Below are positions 20,800-33,960 of a stretch of 64,000 nucleotides of DNA, piece by piece. The translations under genes and the position numbers were made by a program. Every line of letters begins with the position of its first letter. Position 1 is the stretch's first letter. The notes below the pieces were generated by a model. The model saw only the letters and a list, made by a program, of their open reading frames with translations, did not search any database and was not told where the DNA came from. Source of the stretch: Proteromonas lacertae (Eukaryota > Sar > Bigyra > Opalinata > Proteromonadidae); contig NGBS01000602.1 in the NCBI GenBank assembly GCA_002245135.1, positions 1 through 64,000 of the forward strand, read 5' to 3'.

Positions 20800-23700
20800 T
20801 TAACACTCAGAATAATCAGAATCTTTTTCATACGCTTTTATGGTAGATTTCTTTACCTTTTTAGCTTTGATAACTGGCATTGTAGATGTTTTTCTTCTTT
20901 TTGCTTTCTTTGATTGGTTTTCATCACCATCACCACCGTAATTCTCCATCAAACCATCATACTCCATATATATTGATTGACAATCATCCAAAGTAGTAGG
21001 CAAAACAAATTCTTTAATATAATTCTCTCCTCTTTTATGATCTTTTGATATTGCTGTTTCTCTAGACTTTGCTTGATTATAAATATCAAAATCAGCAATA
21101 TTTTTGGGTTGTAATTTATAATCTGATTTTAAACTAGATCTCAATAACAATAAGGATATGAATTTACAAGATTCTACTGCAAAACTGATAACATTATCAA
21201 GAGGTTCATCTTCTTCATTTTCCTCAGTAAATATTTGAGATAATTGATAATATGAATTAGTTGAATTTAATGATACTTCTGAATCAATAAGTGATATAAT
21301 ACATATAGGCTCTTCTTCAACAAGATATTTGATTGAATATAATAGATTACATAAAAATGATAAGTATTTTAAATCTGATTTATTGATTGCAACTGTTGTT
21401 TCATTTATTGCTGTTTTTAAGAATTGATTTCTACTACACAATTTAGGATGAATACAATGCTCATAACTATATAAAAAATATAATAATAATATAAATACAA
21501 ATAATCAAATAAACAACTTTTATTATAATTAACTTCATATCTATCAAACACTTTCATTTGATATTCATACGCTTTTTGTAGTATTAAACTATAAGAACAT
21601 TCCCAAGTATTTCCAGAAATTTCTTTAATATTGTACAATCTTGTATTACATATTTCATGTATTGAAGTATATTCTAAATCGAATAAACACATTATTATAT
21701 ATGGAATAATCCTAATTGAAGGTAATATTCCACTCTTATCAAATGATATTAACATATCTGCAGCAAGATATCTTACATCCTCTATAAAATAACAACAACA
21801 TATATACTATTTTTATAGAATAAAACATCAATTATTGAATTTAATAATGATCCAAATGCGATTGTAAATATATTGATAGCTATATGACAATTCTTTATTC
21901 TCTATATATAATATTATAATAAACATACAATTTGTATTTCACTTTGATTGGATTGAGTTATATATGATAATGAATTTGCTCTTTTACTTTCATTTTTCAG
22001 TAAAGTATTTAATGAATATAACACTGCTATTGGAATTGTTGGATTTGAATGTTTTAATGCTTTAATGATTATCTCTTTAGTGATATCTTCAGTAAATACT
22101 TGAGGAATTACTGCAAATAATAAACATAACGACTATATATATATTTAAATATATTATTATTATATTATATACAGTGATTGATTTTAGTTGTATATTATCA
22201 GATGATAATTTATTTATATAAAATTCCTGACAGATCTTAGCACATTCTAATAATAATGGTTCTAATGAACTCATATTCTTACTATAATAATAATAATAAT
22301 ATAAATACACTGTAAATGTAATAGAACCTCCCATATCACCAATTATACTCAACGCTCTTAACATTTTCATTTCTCCTGATGTTTTATCCTTCAATACCTT
22401 CTTACATACATCTAATAGAGTAATTACTAATGTCACATCATTATCACAATTACATAATAATAATGACAAACATCGACAACTTAATCTTACAATTTCAGGG
22501 GATTTATTACTCATTATAGTGATGTATAATGATTTGCCAATTGGTATTATTATATCATGTGGAATAACAAGTGGTTGGTGTTGAAATACTTTATCAAATA
22601 GTAATAAAGTATATTTATATATATTGTTGTATAATTCCACTTCATTTTTATTATTTTTATCAAATCCTAAGTCTTCAATTGATGTAGTAATATAGATGGA
22701 TAATATTCCAATATATTGAATAAATAATTCAGTACTAATATCGGCAAAGATTCCTAATATAAAAAACAATGAAATAATTTCATTATTCTTTGTAGAAGTA
22801 TATTTATCTAACTTATTAATAATTATTCTAATGACACATTGAACTATGGATAATGAATCAGCTAATTCAGAGCTTGAAGGATACAAACCTGATTCTTCTG
22901 ATAATATATATTTGATTGACTTTAATAGTGTTGAATTGATTGAATTATATTTGAATAATTGAGAGAATATACTAATAATTCTATTCGTGTGAGATTCTAA
23001 GAATAAACTATTCATCTTTTCATTCTTTTCTATACCTTCTTTTATTGATTTATAGGTTTTACTATTGGGTGATGTAATTATTACATTTTTATTGCTTTTG
23101 ACTGTATAATTCCAATCAGATGGTAAAGAATATGGCGAACAAGAATCAAACCAAATCATTTTAATAAAATTATATACCAAATTCTTAAACTTTATGTCTT
23201 GAAAAGGATCTTTTATTATATTCATAAATTGTATAAATATTGATAGTTGAAAATCACTATCTGGATTTCTATATATCAATTGTCTCACCAATTCTAAGGA
23301 ATGTTTCTTTACTGAGTAACCAGGATCAATTAATAGATCAATAATATGTGGAAAGTATAATTCAATATATTCTTCACTACTGAAGATATATTCACCTATT
23401 AACATTACTGATGCATCTCTTACACTACTTTTTGGATCTTTTAAACATGAAACTATTAATTTCTATATATGTATAAATAAATATAAATAATATACAGTTA
23501 AAATATCATGTCCAACTCTATTTTCATTGTTTTCTATAATTGTTCTAATCCCTTTAATAGCTTCTGATCTTATCTTTGGATATTGTGAACTTAATGACTT
23601 GTTTAATATCATAACAATTAATGTTTTACACTTTAACCATATACTATCTCTCATTAGCTGTAATATATAGAAAATAATGTCATTTTCATTCAATATATCA

Positions 23701-25302
23701 GTAATAAAGAATTGTGGTAAAGTTGAGATATTCTTCATAAAATCATAAAATGAGAAATCTTTACAGTTTTCTTCTTGGGAATATTGATATAAATAATAAT
23801 TCCTTGCTATCTTATATTCAATAGAATTATAGTGATTGTATTGCCAAGCACAGTAATGTAATAATATTTGTCTATTAATGAATGTATTTGAATATTTCAC
23901 TTTCTTTATAGTTCTCTTTTTAAACTTCTCATTTTTAATCAAATTTTTTACCGTTTCAATTTCTTTCATAGCTGTATTATAACAATTACATCTTTTACAT
24001 TTCCAATTATCCATTGATTCTGATAAATAAATACATTTTCGATGGAATATTCTTTTACAGTCTATACATTTTATATCTGATTTTATATTGAAATGAATTA
24101 CATTTTCATTACAACAACTATATATTGTATCTATAACTTCATCATTATCATTATTATTAGGAAATACTTCTAATCCATCGATTTTATCCTTCAATATTTG
24201 CATACTATCACATATTCTAGCTAATATCTTTAAATGAATTGCATTTATATATTTATCTTCTTTAATCATCGATGACATTATATGTAAATAAATTATTAAC
24301 ATTCTTTCAGCTAGTGGCCACATTGGATCGCTAATAACTTCTAATAAATCTGAATAAAATACAAATAACATATTTCTATAATCAAATCCACCATTATTAT
24401 TGCTATATCCACTATCTTCTACTTTTTCTTCTTCCACTATTTTATTTAGCTTTTCTATTATATATATTATCAGATTATCTGATAGATTTCCTTTGTCTGA
24501 TAATGGTGTAATTGATTGTAAAAATAAGAGGGTAATGTAGGTTAATATTTGAATATGCTTGCTTCTCATTGTAATCTTTTCTACTGCTTGCTTTGTACTC
24601 ACTTTTAATACGAATAAGTTGAAGATATCGTCAATTAAGCTGATTCTATACTCTTCATATCTAATAAATATTTCCAATAGTGCATAGATGGAATATTGTC
24701 GTATTTTTAAACTGTATTTGTTGGATGTTACCCCTACATACTTCAATAAAGTTGAAATGAGGAATACTAATGCTTCTCCAAATAAATGACGTGAATCTAT
24801 AAGTATAATAAGTTGTGATAACATTAATTCTGCATCTATAATGAGGTTTATCTTCAATTTCGTCATTGTTTGGGATTTCGTGGGCTCTAGGATAGGAAAA
24901 ATTGTATCTTGGATGGCTTTTATTAGATTCATAACAAGAAGTATATCGTCATCGTGAACCAATGTCAGTTCCAGATTTTCACAACAATACAGCTTAATTA
25001 ATGAGGTAGCTTTTTGAGTTTTTTCTGATAATGCTACATAGTCATTTTTATTGGAAAGCGATGCTTTTAGGACTGATATTAGAAAAGTGACTAATTCGCT
25101 TCCTTTGTCTGGAGTAAAATCTTGACTCAACTCATTATCCTATAATATAAGTAAAATATGTATACTGATGTAATATAAGATTCAATATCCTCTTGAGATG
25201 TGATGGAGCTACTTGGGCCTATAATTAATCATATTATCATTTATATTTACTTTCAACTATTTGAATATTCTCACTTTGGCAAGGAATAATAACTTCAGTC
25301 AT
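20800..25302 (-). CDS. Cohesin loader subunit Scc2/NIPBL with PHD finger
   Basis: Starts at 25302 (MTEVIIPCQSENIQIV), with introns at 25219-25250, 25140-25165, 23463-23495 and several more further on, all 26-40 nt; total about 1,400 residues. Most of it is HEAT-repeat helix. LKDPKSSVRDASVMLIGEY and DPGYSVKKHSLELVR are the typical 'D..VSVREAAV' HEAT signatures of Scc2. The C-terminal part (DLKYLSFLCNLLYSIKYLVEEEPICII) fits the Scc2 hook region. A C4HC3 PHD finger lies at about residues 370-420 (CCNENV ... CIDCKRIFHRKC ... WKCKRCNC); plant SCC2 also has a PHD finger, fungal and animal forms do not. The protein loads cohesin onto DNA with Scc4. The basic C-terminus (KKAKRRKTS, KAKKVKKS) is a likely nuclear signal. 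Confidence 0.85.
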
Positions 25303-25588
25303 ACAAAAAAGAGAAAAACTAGTTTGGCGCGAAAAATCGATTAAAATTTGAATAAGCGATAGGTTTATATAATCATCAAACTTATGTAATAAAATTTGAA
25401 TTTAGTTATGATCAAAATTTTATTTTCACTTATGTAAAATGCCATAGAATTTAGTGATTCTACAAATATTTACCCAATTAAATAATAGTATATAAGGAAT
25501 TATAATGTAATTTTTGAAATTAACTCTTGATAATTCTTAAAAGTAAGTATATCACTTGATATTATCACAATCTATTAAAATTAGTAAA

Positions 25589-28116
25589 TTATCTATTTAC
25601 TTCACATTCTGATGATTCTTCCAACTTCTTTATTGCAGATGCTTCTATTCTAGTAATACCACCAATAACTACTATATAATATCTCTTCCATTTCGTTATT
25701 CCTTCTGGAGGTTCAATTAGATATGGATATTCTAACAGATTCAACTCACCAGCTAATAATTTGGATGTAAAATGGATTAAAGGAGACCATGACCTCTATA
25801 TTCAACAAATGAAATTAATTCTTACAATTTCAACTGCACTGCCTGTATTTTCTACTGAACTTAATCTTTCCTTAATAATATGATGTAAATGCAATATCTG
25901 CTCACTGGAATAATGAAAAAATGAAGAAATTTCTATAAATTTATCTAAAAATGTATCTAAATTGGGAATTGTATTTGTTCCAACATTATCTTTCAATTCT
26001 TGCATATCATTATCATCAATAGTTTCATCTATTTTAATAATAATAATAAAAACAAACATAAATATATATACAATATGAATATATAAAAACAGTCAATAAT
26101 CTAATCTTATCAACACTTCTTAATTGAGGTAATGATAAGAAATACAACAATCTCTTTTTAGCTTCTTTCATTGGATAAAATTCACCTTTGAATGTTGTAT
26201 GAGTTACCATTGTTCTTTCAAATTCAATCATTGCTGGGAATTCATGATATTTATATAATCTTTTTATATATTTAATGATTCTTTGATGTGTATGAATGTG
26301 ATTTAGTGTATTTCTCTTTTCATTAATTTGAGGTGGCTAAAAATTAAATATAATATTGTTAAATATACTGGAGAGAGTGAATCTTGACAATTTGATAATG
26401 AATTTCTTGCTTTTCTCTCCATTTTAATAAAATCAATTAATAATTCATCAATATTTCTATCTTTAAAACTCTCCCAAATAATATCTCTTTTAGGAAATGG
26501 TAAAAATGTGAATCTATTAAACAATTCAACATTTGAATTAAAATAACAACTTTCAGTTGGATATAATAGATATAATCTATGATTTTCAACCAAAAATAAA
26601 TCTTCTAACAATGATTGATAAGTGGTAGGATGAAGTAATGGAGATACTAAATCTGTTGTTCTATCTAATAACAATATACAACTTCTATCTGATATTTCTA
26701 ATTGACCGTTATATACATATAATGATTTTTGTCTAATTACACTATCTAAAAAACTTTGAATTCTATTGGCTACACTACAACATAAATTAGTATTCCAATA
26801 TCTTATTAATGGATATTCGTGGAGTAATGTTAAAGTATAAATTGTTTTTAATGAGAATTGAGTTAAGACTCTTTCTCTTTGACTACTTCTGAGACAATAA
26901 ATCTTATAATTTTCATTCTATAAATATTAGAAAAAAAAATAAAAATAGTTAAATACATGCATATTATGAATAAGGCAATTTACACCTTCAATTTTTGTAG
27001 TAATTGGAATGATAGCTGGAACTTTTATAATTACATTTCTTGTAATTTCATTTAATGTTTTTATCACCATAGTTGATGGATGAGTAACAAAATTAACAAT
27101 CACTTTATCATATGTAATTGTATTAGCTAAATCATGAATAACTTGAAAAGAAGAATTCATTTTATATGAATTTAAATCATTTTCAATTAAATATACAGCA
27201 GATTTACTAGGATATCTTTTTCTATGAACATTTTCTAACAGATCAACAGTATAAAAGCCATAATTTACTAATTCATCAATATTAGTAATAGTATTAAGTA
27301 TTGAAAATGTATCTTTATCTAAGATTAAGACTGGATTATTCAACAAATGAACACATTCTATTAACGATTGTATTAATACTGATTCAAATTTTTGTTTTAA
27401 TGTTCTTGTAGCACATACTTCATAGGAAGATGGATTGTAAGTATCTTGGTAGAAATGTAAACTAAATCCTTGAAAATCGTGTAATAGGAATGGTGAAATA
27501 TTTGATTGGTTTGAAGATGGGTTTGATTGAGTTGGTAAAAATGAATCATTATTTGTTGAAGTTGTTTCTATTACTGGTGTTGCATTTATTATTGGAAATG
27601 TTGATGATGATGATAATGAAGATGATGAATTATCTGTTATTGATGGATAAGCAACTCGATTGTGAAAAGGTGTTTGTAATATTGACATTTTCTTTGAGAA
27701 TACTTTTGGAGACATTGATATACAGATTGTAGAGTGACGACGAAATAATGCTTGCGTTTTCATCTTGAGACACTTGATATATCCGATTAATGCTAGATAA
27801 TCTTTCAGTTCATGACATTTGATAAATAATGACTTAATATCTTTGAATCCAAGATATATCATATTCTTTCTACATAATATGAGTAAAAGAGATTAAATCA
27901 AACTGTTCCAATGATTTATAATCAAATGGTTTTGTTAGATCAAATTCTGTGACTTTATCATGATGTTTTTCAGACTTATATATCAAAAGTTTGTTTTCTG
28001 GAGTCAATACACATAATCTGCATATGAGAGTATATTAATTACCTTTTCTTCCATATTCCAACAGTACCTCTTTTTATTTGCACAACTGATTTAAAAATAT
28101 AATTTGCTCTATTCAT
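25589..28116 (-). CDS. Sec1/Munc18 family protein with N-terminal PH domain
   Basis: Starts at 28116 (MNRANYIFKSVVQIKRGTVG). Introns at 28018-28042 (25 nt) and 27870-27903 (34 nt) keep phase and build a PH-like domain of about 105 residues: GTVGIWKKR | LCVLTPENKLLIYKS ... EFDL ... MIYLGFKDIKSLFIKC. A Ser/Thr/Asn-rich linker of about 90 residues follows, then an SM domain: TLKQKFESVLIQSL, PVLILDKDT, TVDLLENVHRKRYPS, then CILLLDRTTDLVSPLLHPTTYQ, and at the end YYIVVIGGITRIEASAI, which is the 'GG(I/V)T' motif of SM proteins. SM proteins clasp SNARE bundles in membrane fusion. The DRTTDLVSPLL segment leans towards Vps33/Sec1, but the subfamily is uncertain. The PH domain could bind phosphoinositides. 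Total about 740 residues with several short introns. Confidence 0.75.
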
Positions 28117-28170
28117 AATCCGCCAAAAAACAGAATTATCGAGCCTATAGGTTTGATTCTCTTTTTCAAA

Positions 28171-28794
28171 ATGAATGTGAAACAAATCAAAAATACTCAT
28201 GTATACTTGTTTAATGATTAATTTAAATAGCTTTTAGATACAAATGAAACAAAAAAGACACTATTAGCAAATATTGAAGTTTTATTGAAGATATTAAGCA
28301 AAACATATGGACCTAATGGAAAGTATACAATTTTAATTATGTCAATAGTATAATAACGCTTCAACCAAATAATAAAAACAGATACATAGAAATGACAACT
28401 TGTTCATCAGTAATTCTTGACAGTGATTGTTTTACATCCATGATTATTATGAAAATACTATATCCAATATACCACATACCAATTTTGAAATATGGTGATT
28501 GTGGTACTTTTTCACTCCTATTTTGTTTATCCTTACTTAAGAATACTCTTAATACTACTTATCATCCTATTATAGTTAGTAACATTTATAATCAAATATT
28601 AGAATTGTGTATAAAACTCTTTTCATCAGAATTATTCAAAATCGAAGTATCTTGGAGTAAATTAGAACCACTTATATCACTTATATCAAGTATAATAGCA
28701 TCAAAGTCCAGTATAATAATCACTCCAGAAGAATTAAGAGAAATTTCAACTCAATTAATTACCTCATTTATATATTGTCTAAATCTACCTAATG

Positions 28795-28834
<40 letters not shown>

Positions 28835-29895
28835 AATATGTATTATAAATAGCCAAAAAATGGAATTAACTTTATAACAACAATCGGATCACTTCATCCT
28901 AAATTAACAACATATAATTCAACTATATTTATAGATATGTCATTACCACTATTATATCCCAAACATTATGAAAATTGTAATGTCATATTATACGATATAT
29001 CACTAATGTCACCAAAATTAGAGATAGAAATAGAAAATGATTTAGAATATTCATATTCAATGGAAGAATCTGAAGAAAATGAATTATTAGTAATTGGAAA
29101 TCAATTAATTAAATATAATATACAAATATTAGCATCTCAGAGAATAATTCATCCTTTTTTAAAATCATTTTGTTTTGAACATCATATATTATATATAGAA
29201 AGATTATCTATTAGATATATTGAGTTATTTCGTAATATGAGTGGTGCAGTGATTATAAGTAGATGGAATGAAGAAATAAAACCATCTTATATTGGAAGAA
29301 TTGATGAATTGAATGAAGTTGAAATATATTCACATAAATATATAAAAATAATTAAAAAAACGAATATAATAACACCAATTTCAACTATTATTGTCTCTGC
29401 TTCAAATACAATTGAATTGAATGAATTTAAAGCTGATAATTAATCAAATATTATCTGTTTTAATAACTATATCGAATATACCATATGTTGTTAGTGGCGG
29501 TGGTTGTTTTGAATCAATGTTAATAAATGAATTAGAAAATAAATTTAAAGATCAAAAAGGAGTTGAAAAGAATATTTCTTCTATATTTATCGATAGTTTG
29601 AAATTCACTTTAGCTAATTTGTGGAAAGTGATTGTGGATGATGCGGATGAGATTATACAACAAATATTGTTGAAGAACATTGTAACAAAAGATAAAATTG
29701 TGTTATATGGTTTTGATCCAGTTGAAAATGATTATTTCATTGCTGTAGAAGCGAGTAAGAATAATAATGGATATATTGCTGATAAAATCAAAGGCTGTTG
29801 ATTGTTATGAAGCAAAGATTTCTTTGTTTGAAATAGCTGTATCAACTGCAATTACAATATCTAGAGTTCGTACAGTTGTTTTGAATAAGTCTTAA
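28171..29895 (+). CDS. MKKS: MKKS/BBS6-like group II chaperonin
   Basis: Starts at 28171 (MNVKQIKNTH); introns at 28201-28230, 28323-28348 and 28794-28852 (the last filled with TA repeats). About 535 residues, close to the 570 of human MKKS. The ATP-binding GDGTT of true chaperonins is replaced by YGDCGTFSLLFCLSLL, as in MKKS (DCG). Further matches are ILASQRIIHPFLKSF, IERLSIRYIELFRNMSGA and VSGGGCFESMLINEL. The C-terminal CYEAKISLFEIAVSTA fits the last conserved chaperonin helix. MKKS helps assemble the BBSome at the ciliary base. Two places need a one-base shift to follow the family: near 29425 and near 29797. These could be assembly errors or early decay. It is divergent from the SM gene, with a 54-base spacer. 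Confidence 0.75.
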
Positions 29896-29956
29896 TATTT
29901 TTCAATGTAATTTAATTAGTTTAACTTTATGTGTGAAGATTTATAAAAAAAATAAA

Positions 29957-29980
29957 TCAAGCCTTCAAGCAAACCTATTT
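29957..29980. promoter_or_regulatory. Candidate promoter motif TCAAGCCTTCAAGC...
   Basis: TCAAGCCTTCAAGC followed by AAACCTATTT lies about 30-50 bases upstream of the ATG at 30009. Related words are found at 4095, 13429, 19789, 28146 and 39525. A promoter role is inferred. Confidence 0.4.
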
Positions 29981-30008
29981 TTGAAAATGCTAATTTTGCG
30001 GAATATGT

Positions 30009-30720
30009 ATGTTGCTATTTTGGTATATGATATCTGTTCAAGCATCATCATGTGATTCTTTATCATATTTACCAAATGAGCATTTACCAACCAAGTGTTT
30101 AGAAATACCAGACTGTGAAACAGATAGTGCAGTACTAACAGACTTTGAGTATATAGAGAACAAAGAAAATGCCAAAGAAGAGACAATAGTATCAATTTGT
30201 CACAGTGAGTCTTTTCTTTATTTTGAATTCGAGAATAAAGCTGATCCATTGATTGTTCAAAACAATAAATATCCTTTTTAAATGTATGACTTGATAATTT
30301 AATGTTTTTTAATTTAATTATACTCTTGATTCTTCCACCTCATGTCAATTATTACTATCATTAGGTACAGACGATCCATCCAATTATTATGAGTTTTGTT
30401 TAAATCCAAATGATCAATTTGTTGGTTCATATATACTAAATCCCTCAACAGATGAAATACAGACTATATACACAAATTACACATATTATCCAGGAATTAC
30501 ACATGGAACTACTGAATTGAAACATGAGAATAAGTGGAGAGCTTCTCTTGATTTACCGTTAAGTATGTTTAGCGAAGGGAAAAAGATGTTCCCATTGATT
30601 TTTCGAGTTAATATATATCGATTCATAATGATGAAGGTATTTATTCATGTATTTATTGAATAGGAATCAATAAAATGTGATAAAAGGAGTTGTAAGTTTT
30701 TAGCATGGGAAACTAGATGA
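30009..30720 (+). CDS. Secreted CBM9-like carbohydrate-binding protein, middle unclear
   Basis: The first exon starts MLLFWYMISVQASSCDSL, a short signal peptide with a likely cut after VQA, then a Cys-rich beta segment (TIVSICHSESFLYFEFEN). A second coding part begins near 30364 (GTDDPSNYYEFCLNPND) and runs to FRVNIYRF, then a 27-nt intron, then CDKRSCKFLAWETR and a stop at 30720. 'DPSNYYEF..NP', 'WRA' and a final 'LAW.T' are the marks of CBM9-like beta sandwiches of secreted proteins. The stretch 30282-30363 has no clean splice solution, so the gene may be broken there or have an unusual intron. Confidence 0.5.
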
Positions 30721-31010
30721 TATAAGTGTTGATAATCTACATAAAACTAATCAATTTGGTGTATTTGTTTTAAAATAAGCTGTAAATTATCAATTTAAAT
30801 AGTATTTGTGAATAAATGACTTTATTTATTGCTTTAATAAGTTTTTTTAAGGGTATTATATCATAAATCAATATTTTTGAAGTGCTTTATTTCTTTGAAC
30901 ATGCGTTTTTTTAATGTAGGTTCGAATTCTCCTCAAGTATTTCTTAAATTTCTTTTATTTCTCAAAAATTCTTTGATAAAATTAGTATGTGCATGATTAT
31001 AATTATTAGA

Positions 31011-32290
31011 ATGGATAGTATAAATGCTAAATATACATCACGACAGTTAGATGCTGAAGGAATTAAACTGAATGATGTGTTTAAGAGGTTTAAAATGTTA
31101 TTAGTAGAAGTAAAAAAGGTAATGACACACCTAAATATATCAAATTATTGCAAATTAGTGGAAATGTTTGAAAACAACAAAGATTTTATAATGGTCGAAA
31201 GGAGCTCATCACAAGAAACAATAGATTATCTTTACAGTGATAAAATACTAATAGATTCATACAATACAACCAATAAGTCATTGATTCATACATTAATTTA
31301 CAATAAGTTAAAATCAAAGAGTGCAAACAATAAATTGATAGAAGAGAGATTATTAGAAAGTGAAAAGAGTGTAAATACTTCAATATTATATAATACAAAG
31401 ATGATGTCATTAATGAGATACAATTCAGATGATTATTACTTTAATAACATTCATATAGTAGATGATGAAACTAGTATTAACAATAATCTTTATAATTGAA
31501 TAGGATTTGTTGTAGATAGGATGCTTTATCAATATGATATTGATAATGATACTTATATTGGTTTATACTATGGTATTAATATATATTTTAGTTTATTGTT
31601 TTAGATTATATTGGCAAAAATGGAATTGAATATTTGAGTATAAGATTATTAGAAAAAACAAACTTAAGATCATTGAATTTAGAATGTATATATATCAGTT
31701 AATATTATTAAAAATAGTAAATGATATAACAAATGTAGAAATTGAGTATATAAGTAATACACTTCGTTATTTAACAAATCTTACAGATTTAAGTTTTGCT
31801 TATAACAAAATAGATAGTGATGGGATAAAAGAATTATGTTGTAGTTTAGATTGCTTAAAAGATTTAGAAGTGTTAAAATTATATGGAAATAAAATATGCG
31901 ATGAAGGATTGATAATATTATCAAAACATTTCTATTGTGTAACTAATCTTATTCAACTTGATATAAGTGGTATTATTATTATAATGCTATTTATATATTC
32001 TATGCAGAATGTTCAATTGGTAATAGAGGTGTGAATGAAATGTGTTTATATTTTAGTGATATAAAAAATTTAGAACGACTTTATATTGGAAGTATATTTT
32101 TTATAATTATAAGTATTGATTAGGGAATAATGTAAATGAAGAGTGTATGTCATGTGTAATAGACAATATTAGTATATTAGAATCGCTCTCTGTAATTGAT
32201 TTGAGGTACAATAACATTGTAAGTGTAATAAAGGATGTAGAAAGAATAAAAGAAATTCATCCAAATCATCAGTTGAAAGTTTTAATGTAA
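31011..32290 (+). CDS. Leucine-rich repeat protein (RI-like)
   Basis: Probable start at 31011 (MDSINAKYTSRQLDAEGIKL); a 25-nt GT...AG stretch directly before it may be a further intron. An N-terminal helical region of about 160 residues is followed by LRRs in which introns fall at or near repeat borders. Repeats include TNLRSLNLE, LTNLTDLSFAYNKIDSDGIK, LKDLEVLKLYGNKICDEGLI and LSVIDLRYNNI. The 'L.L..N.I...G' spacing of about 28 residues is the ribonuclease-inhibitor type. It should act as a protein-binding scaffold; the partner is unknown. Confidence 0.65.
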
Positions 32291-32437
32291 TTTAGTATTT
32301 ATTTAGTATTACGTTTTGATTCTATCACTTTATAATATTATTTTTCTTTGTATTTCAATGAAAAAATGTAAAATAAAAATTGAAACGAATATAAAAGTAA
32401 CGATCAAAATTATTTAATTGAATTTAGTTTTAATTAA

Positions 32438-33770
32438 ATGCCAGGCCCATTGAAGTTTTTAAGTAAAAAAAATTGGCATCCAGGTACAATTAGAGTATGT
32501 AATTTTATTTTATTTATCTTAGAACAATGAGAAAGTCTGGATTGCTGAACAAAAAGATTTAGAAGAGCAAAGGAAATTAAAAGAAAAGCAAAAGGAATTA
32601 CAAGAGGAGAGAGAAGTGAAAAGACTAAGAGAATTAAATGGAACTTCAAAGAAGAAGGTATATTTCGTGTTTCTAATATAATAGAACCAAGAACGTGTGG
32701 AATGGATGTATGAAGTGCCAGCAGCAAAAAGTTCAGCAGATGATTATTTAACAGGTCAAACATTAGCAACTATTGAATCAGGAGAAGACACAATCAAATC
32801 ATTACAAGAAAAGAAGGTACCTGGTGCTACATGGCTTGATAAATCAAATAATCAAATTAGTGATGAATTTAGTAGAATAAATGAAGATCCTATGTTTGCT
32901 ATAAAAAAACAAGAAATAGAGACAAAGAAAAAGACTTTAAATAATCCACTACAGTTGAAAAGAGTGAGAGAAAAACTATTAGAAAAAGGATATATAGATA
33001 AAGCTAAATTAATAGATGCATTGTTGAAGAAAGCAGCAGGATCAATTAATAGTAAAAGACATTCAAATAAAGATGAAGAAGATGATAAAAAGGATAAGAA
33101 ACATCACCATCGTCATAATTCACATTCAAAACATCACAAAAGTCATAAAAATAGAAAAGATAGTAGTAGCAGTGTTAGTGACTCTGAATCTGATAAAATA
33201 CATAAGAATAAAGATAAAAAGAAGAATCATAATCATCATCATCATAAAAGTAGAAAAGACAGAAGTATTAGTAGTAGTGATAGAGATAGTGATAAAGATA
33301 GAAAACATCATCATAGTAAAAGACATAAAATAAGTAAAAGATCTCCGTCATCCTCTTCATCATCATCATCTAGAAGCAGTAGTGAAAGTAGGAGTAGGAG
33401 TAGGAGTAGAAATAGAAAAAAAAGTAATATTAATAATAATAATAACAGTTTTAAAAGAATAGAAGAAACAACAAAGAAGAATTTCAAACGTGAAACAGGA
33501 ATATCAAAAACACTTAGTAAAGAAGAAAGAGAAGCCAAGATAGCTGAAATGTTGAAAGATGGTAAAATAAATGAAGAGTTAAGATGGAATAGATTAATGA
33601 AGCATGAAAAGAAGGAGAAAGATGAGGAGTTGGAAGAATCGAAGAATCCTTTGTTTTTAAGAGATATTAATAAACAAGCTTTCTCTGTGAGTGAAGATAA
33701 TGATGGTAGCATTGCAGAAAGATTACAAAGAAGAAAGAATTATGTTATGGACATGAGAGAAGAGCCATAA
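32438..33770 (+). CDS. CWC25: Pre-mRNA splicing factor CWC25
   Basis: Starts at 32438 (MPGPLKFLSKKNWHPGTIR), with introns at 32495-32522 (28 nt) and 32658-32684 (27 nt); 425 residues. 'KKNWHPGT.RN.EKVW.AEQ' followed by a long charged helix and 'ERVEWMYEVP' is the CWC25 signature: the N-terminus enters the spliceosome active site and stabilises the branch helix at the first catalytic step. The middle is rich in His, Lys and Ser with an RS-like block (SRSRSRSRNRKK); the C-terminus has KTLSKEEREAKIAEML and SIAERLQRRKNYV, also typical of the family. It is itself interrupted by some of the shortest introns in the window. Confidence 0.9.
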
Positions 33771-33960
33771 TTCTGTGTAAAGTATTATCTTTTATATATC
33801 TGTTTGTTTTTTTAATGAAAAATATGTTGGTGGTTTTTATTTTGCATAATAATAAGCATATTCAGCTATTTTTAAAAAGTCATTTTATAAAAAAAATAAC
33901 AAGCTCAACTTGACTCTATTCGTTATATTTATTTTTTTCTTAAGATATAGTTCAATACAT

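Noticed and set aside
33073-33712. Alternative frames within CWC25
   Set aside because: Repetitive Ile/Leu strings produced by the Lys/Ser/His-rich coding strand; the CWC25 frame is confirmed by family motifs and introns.
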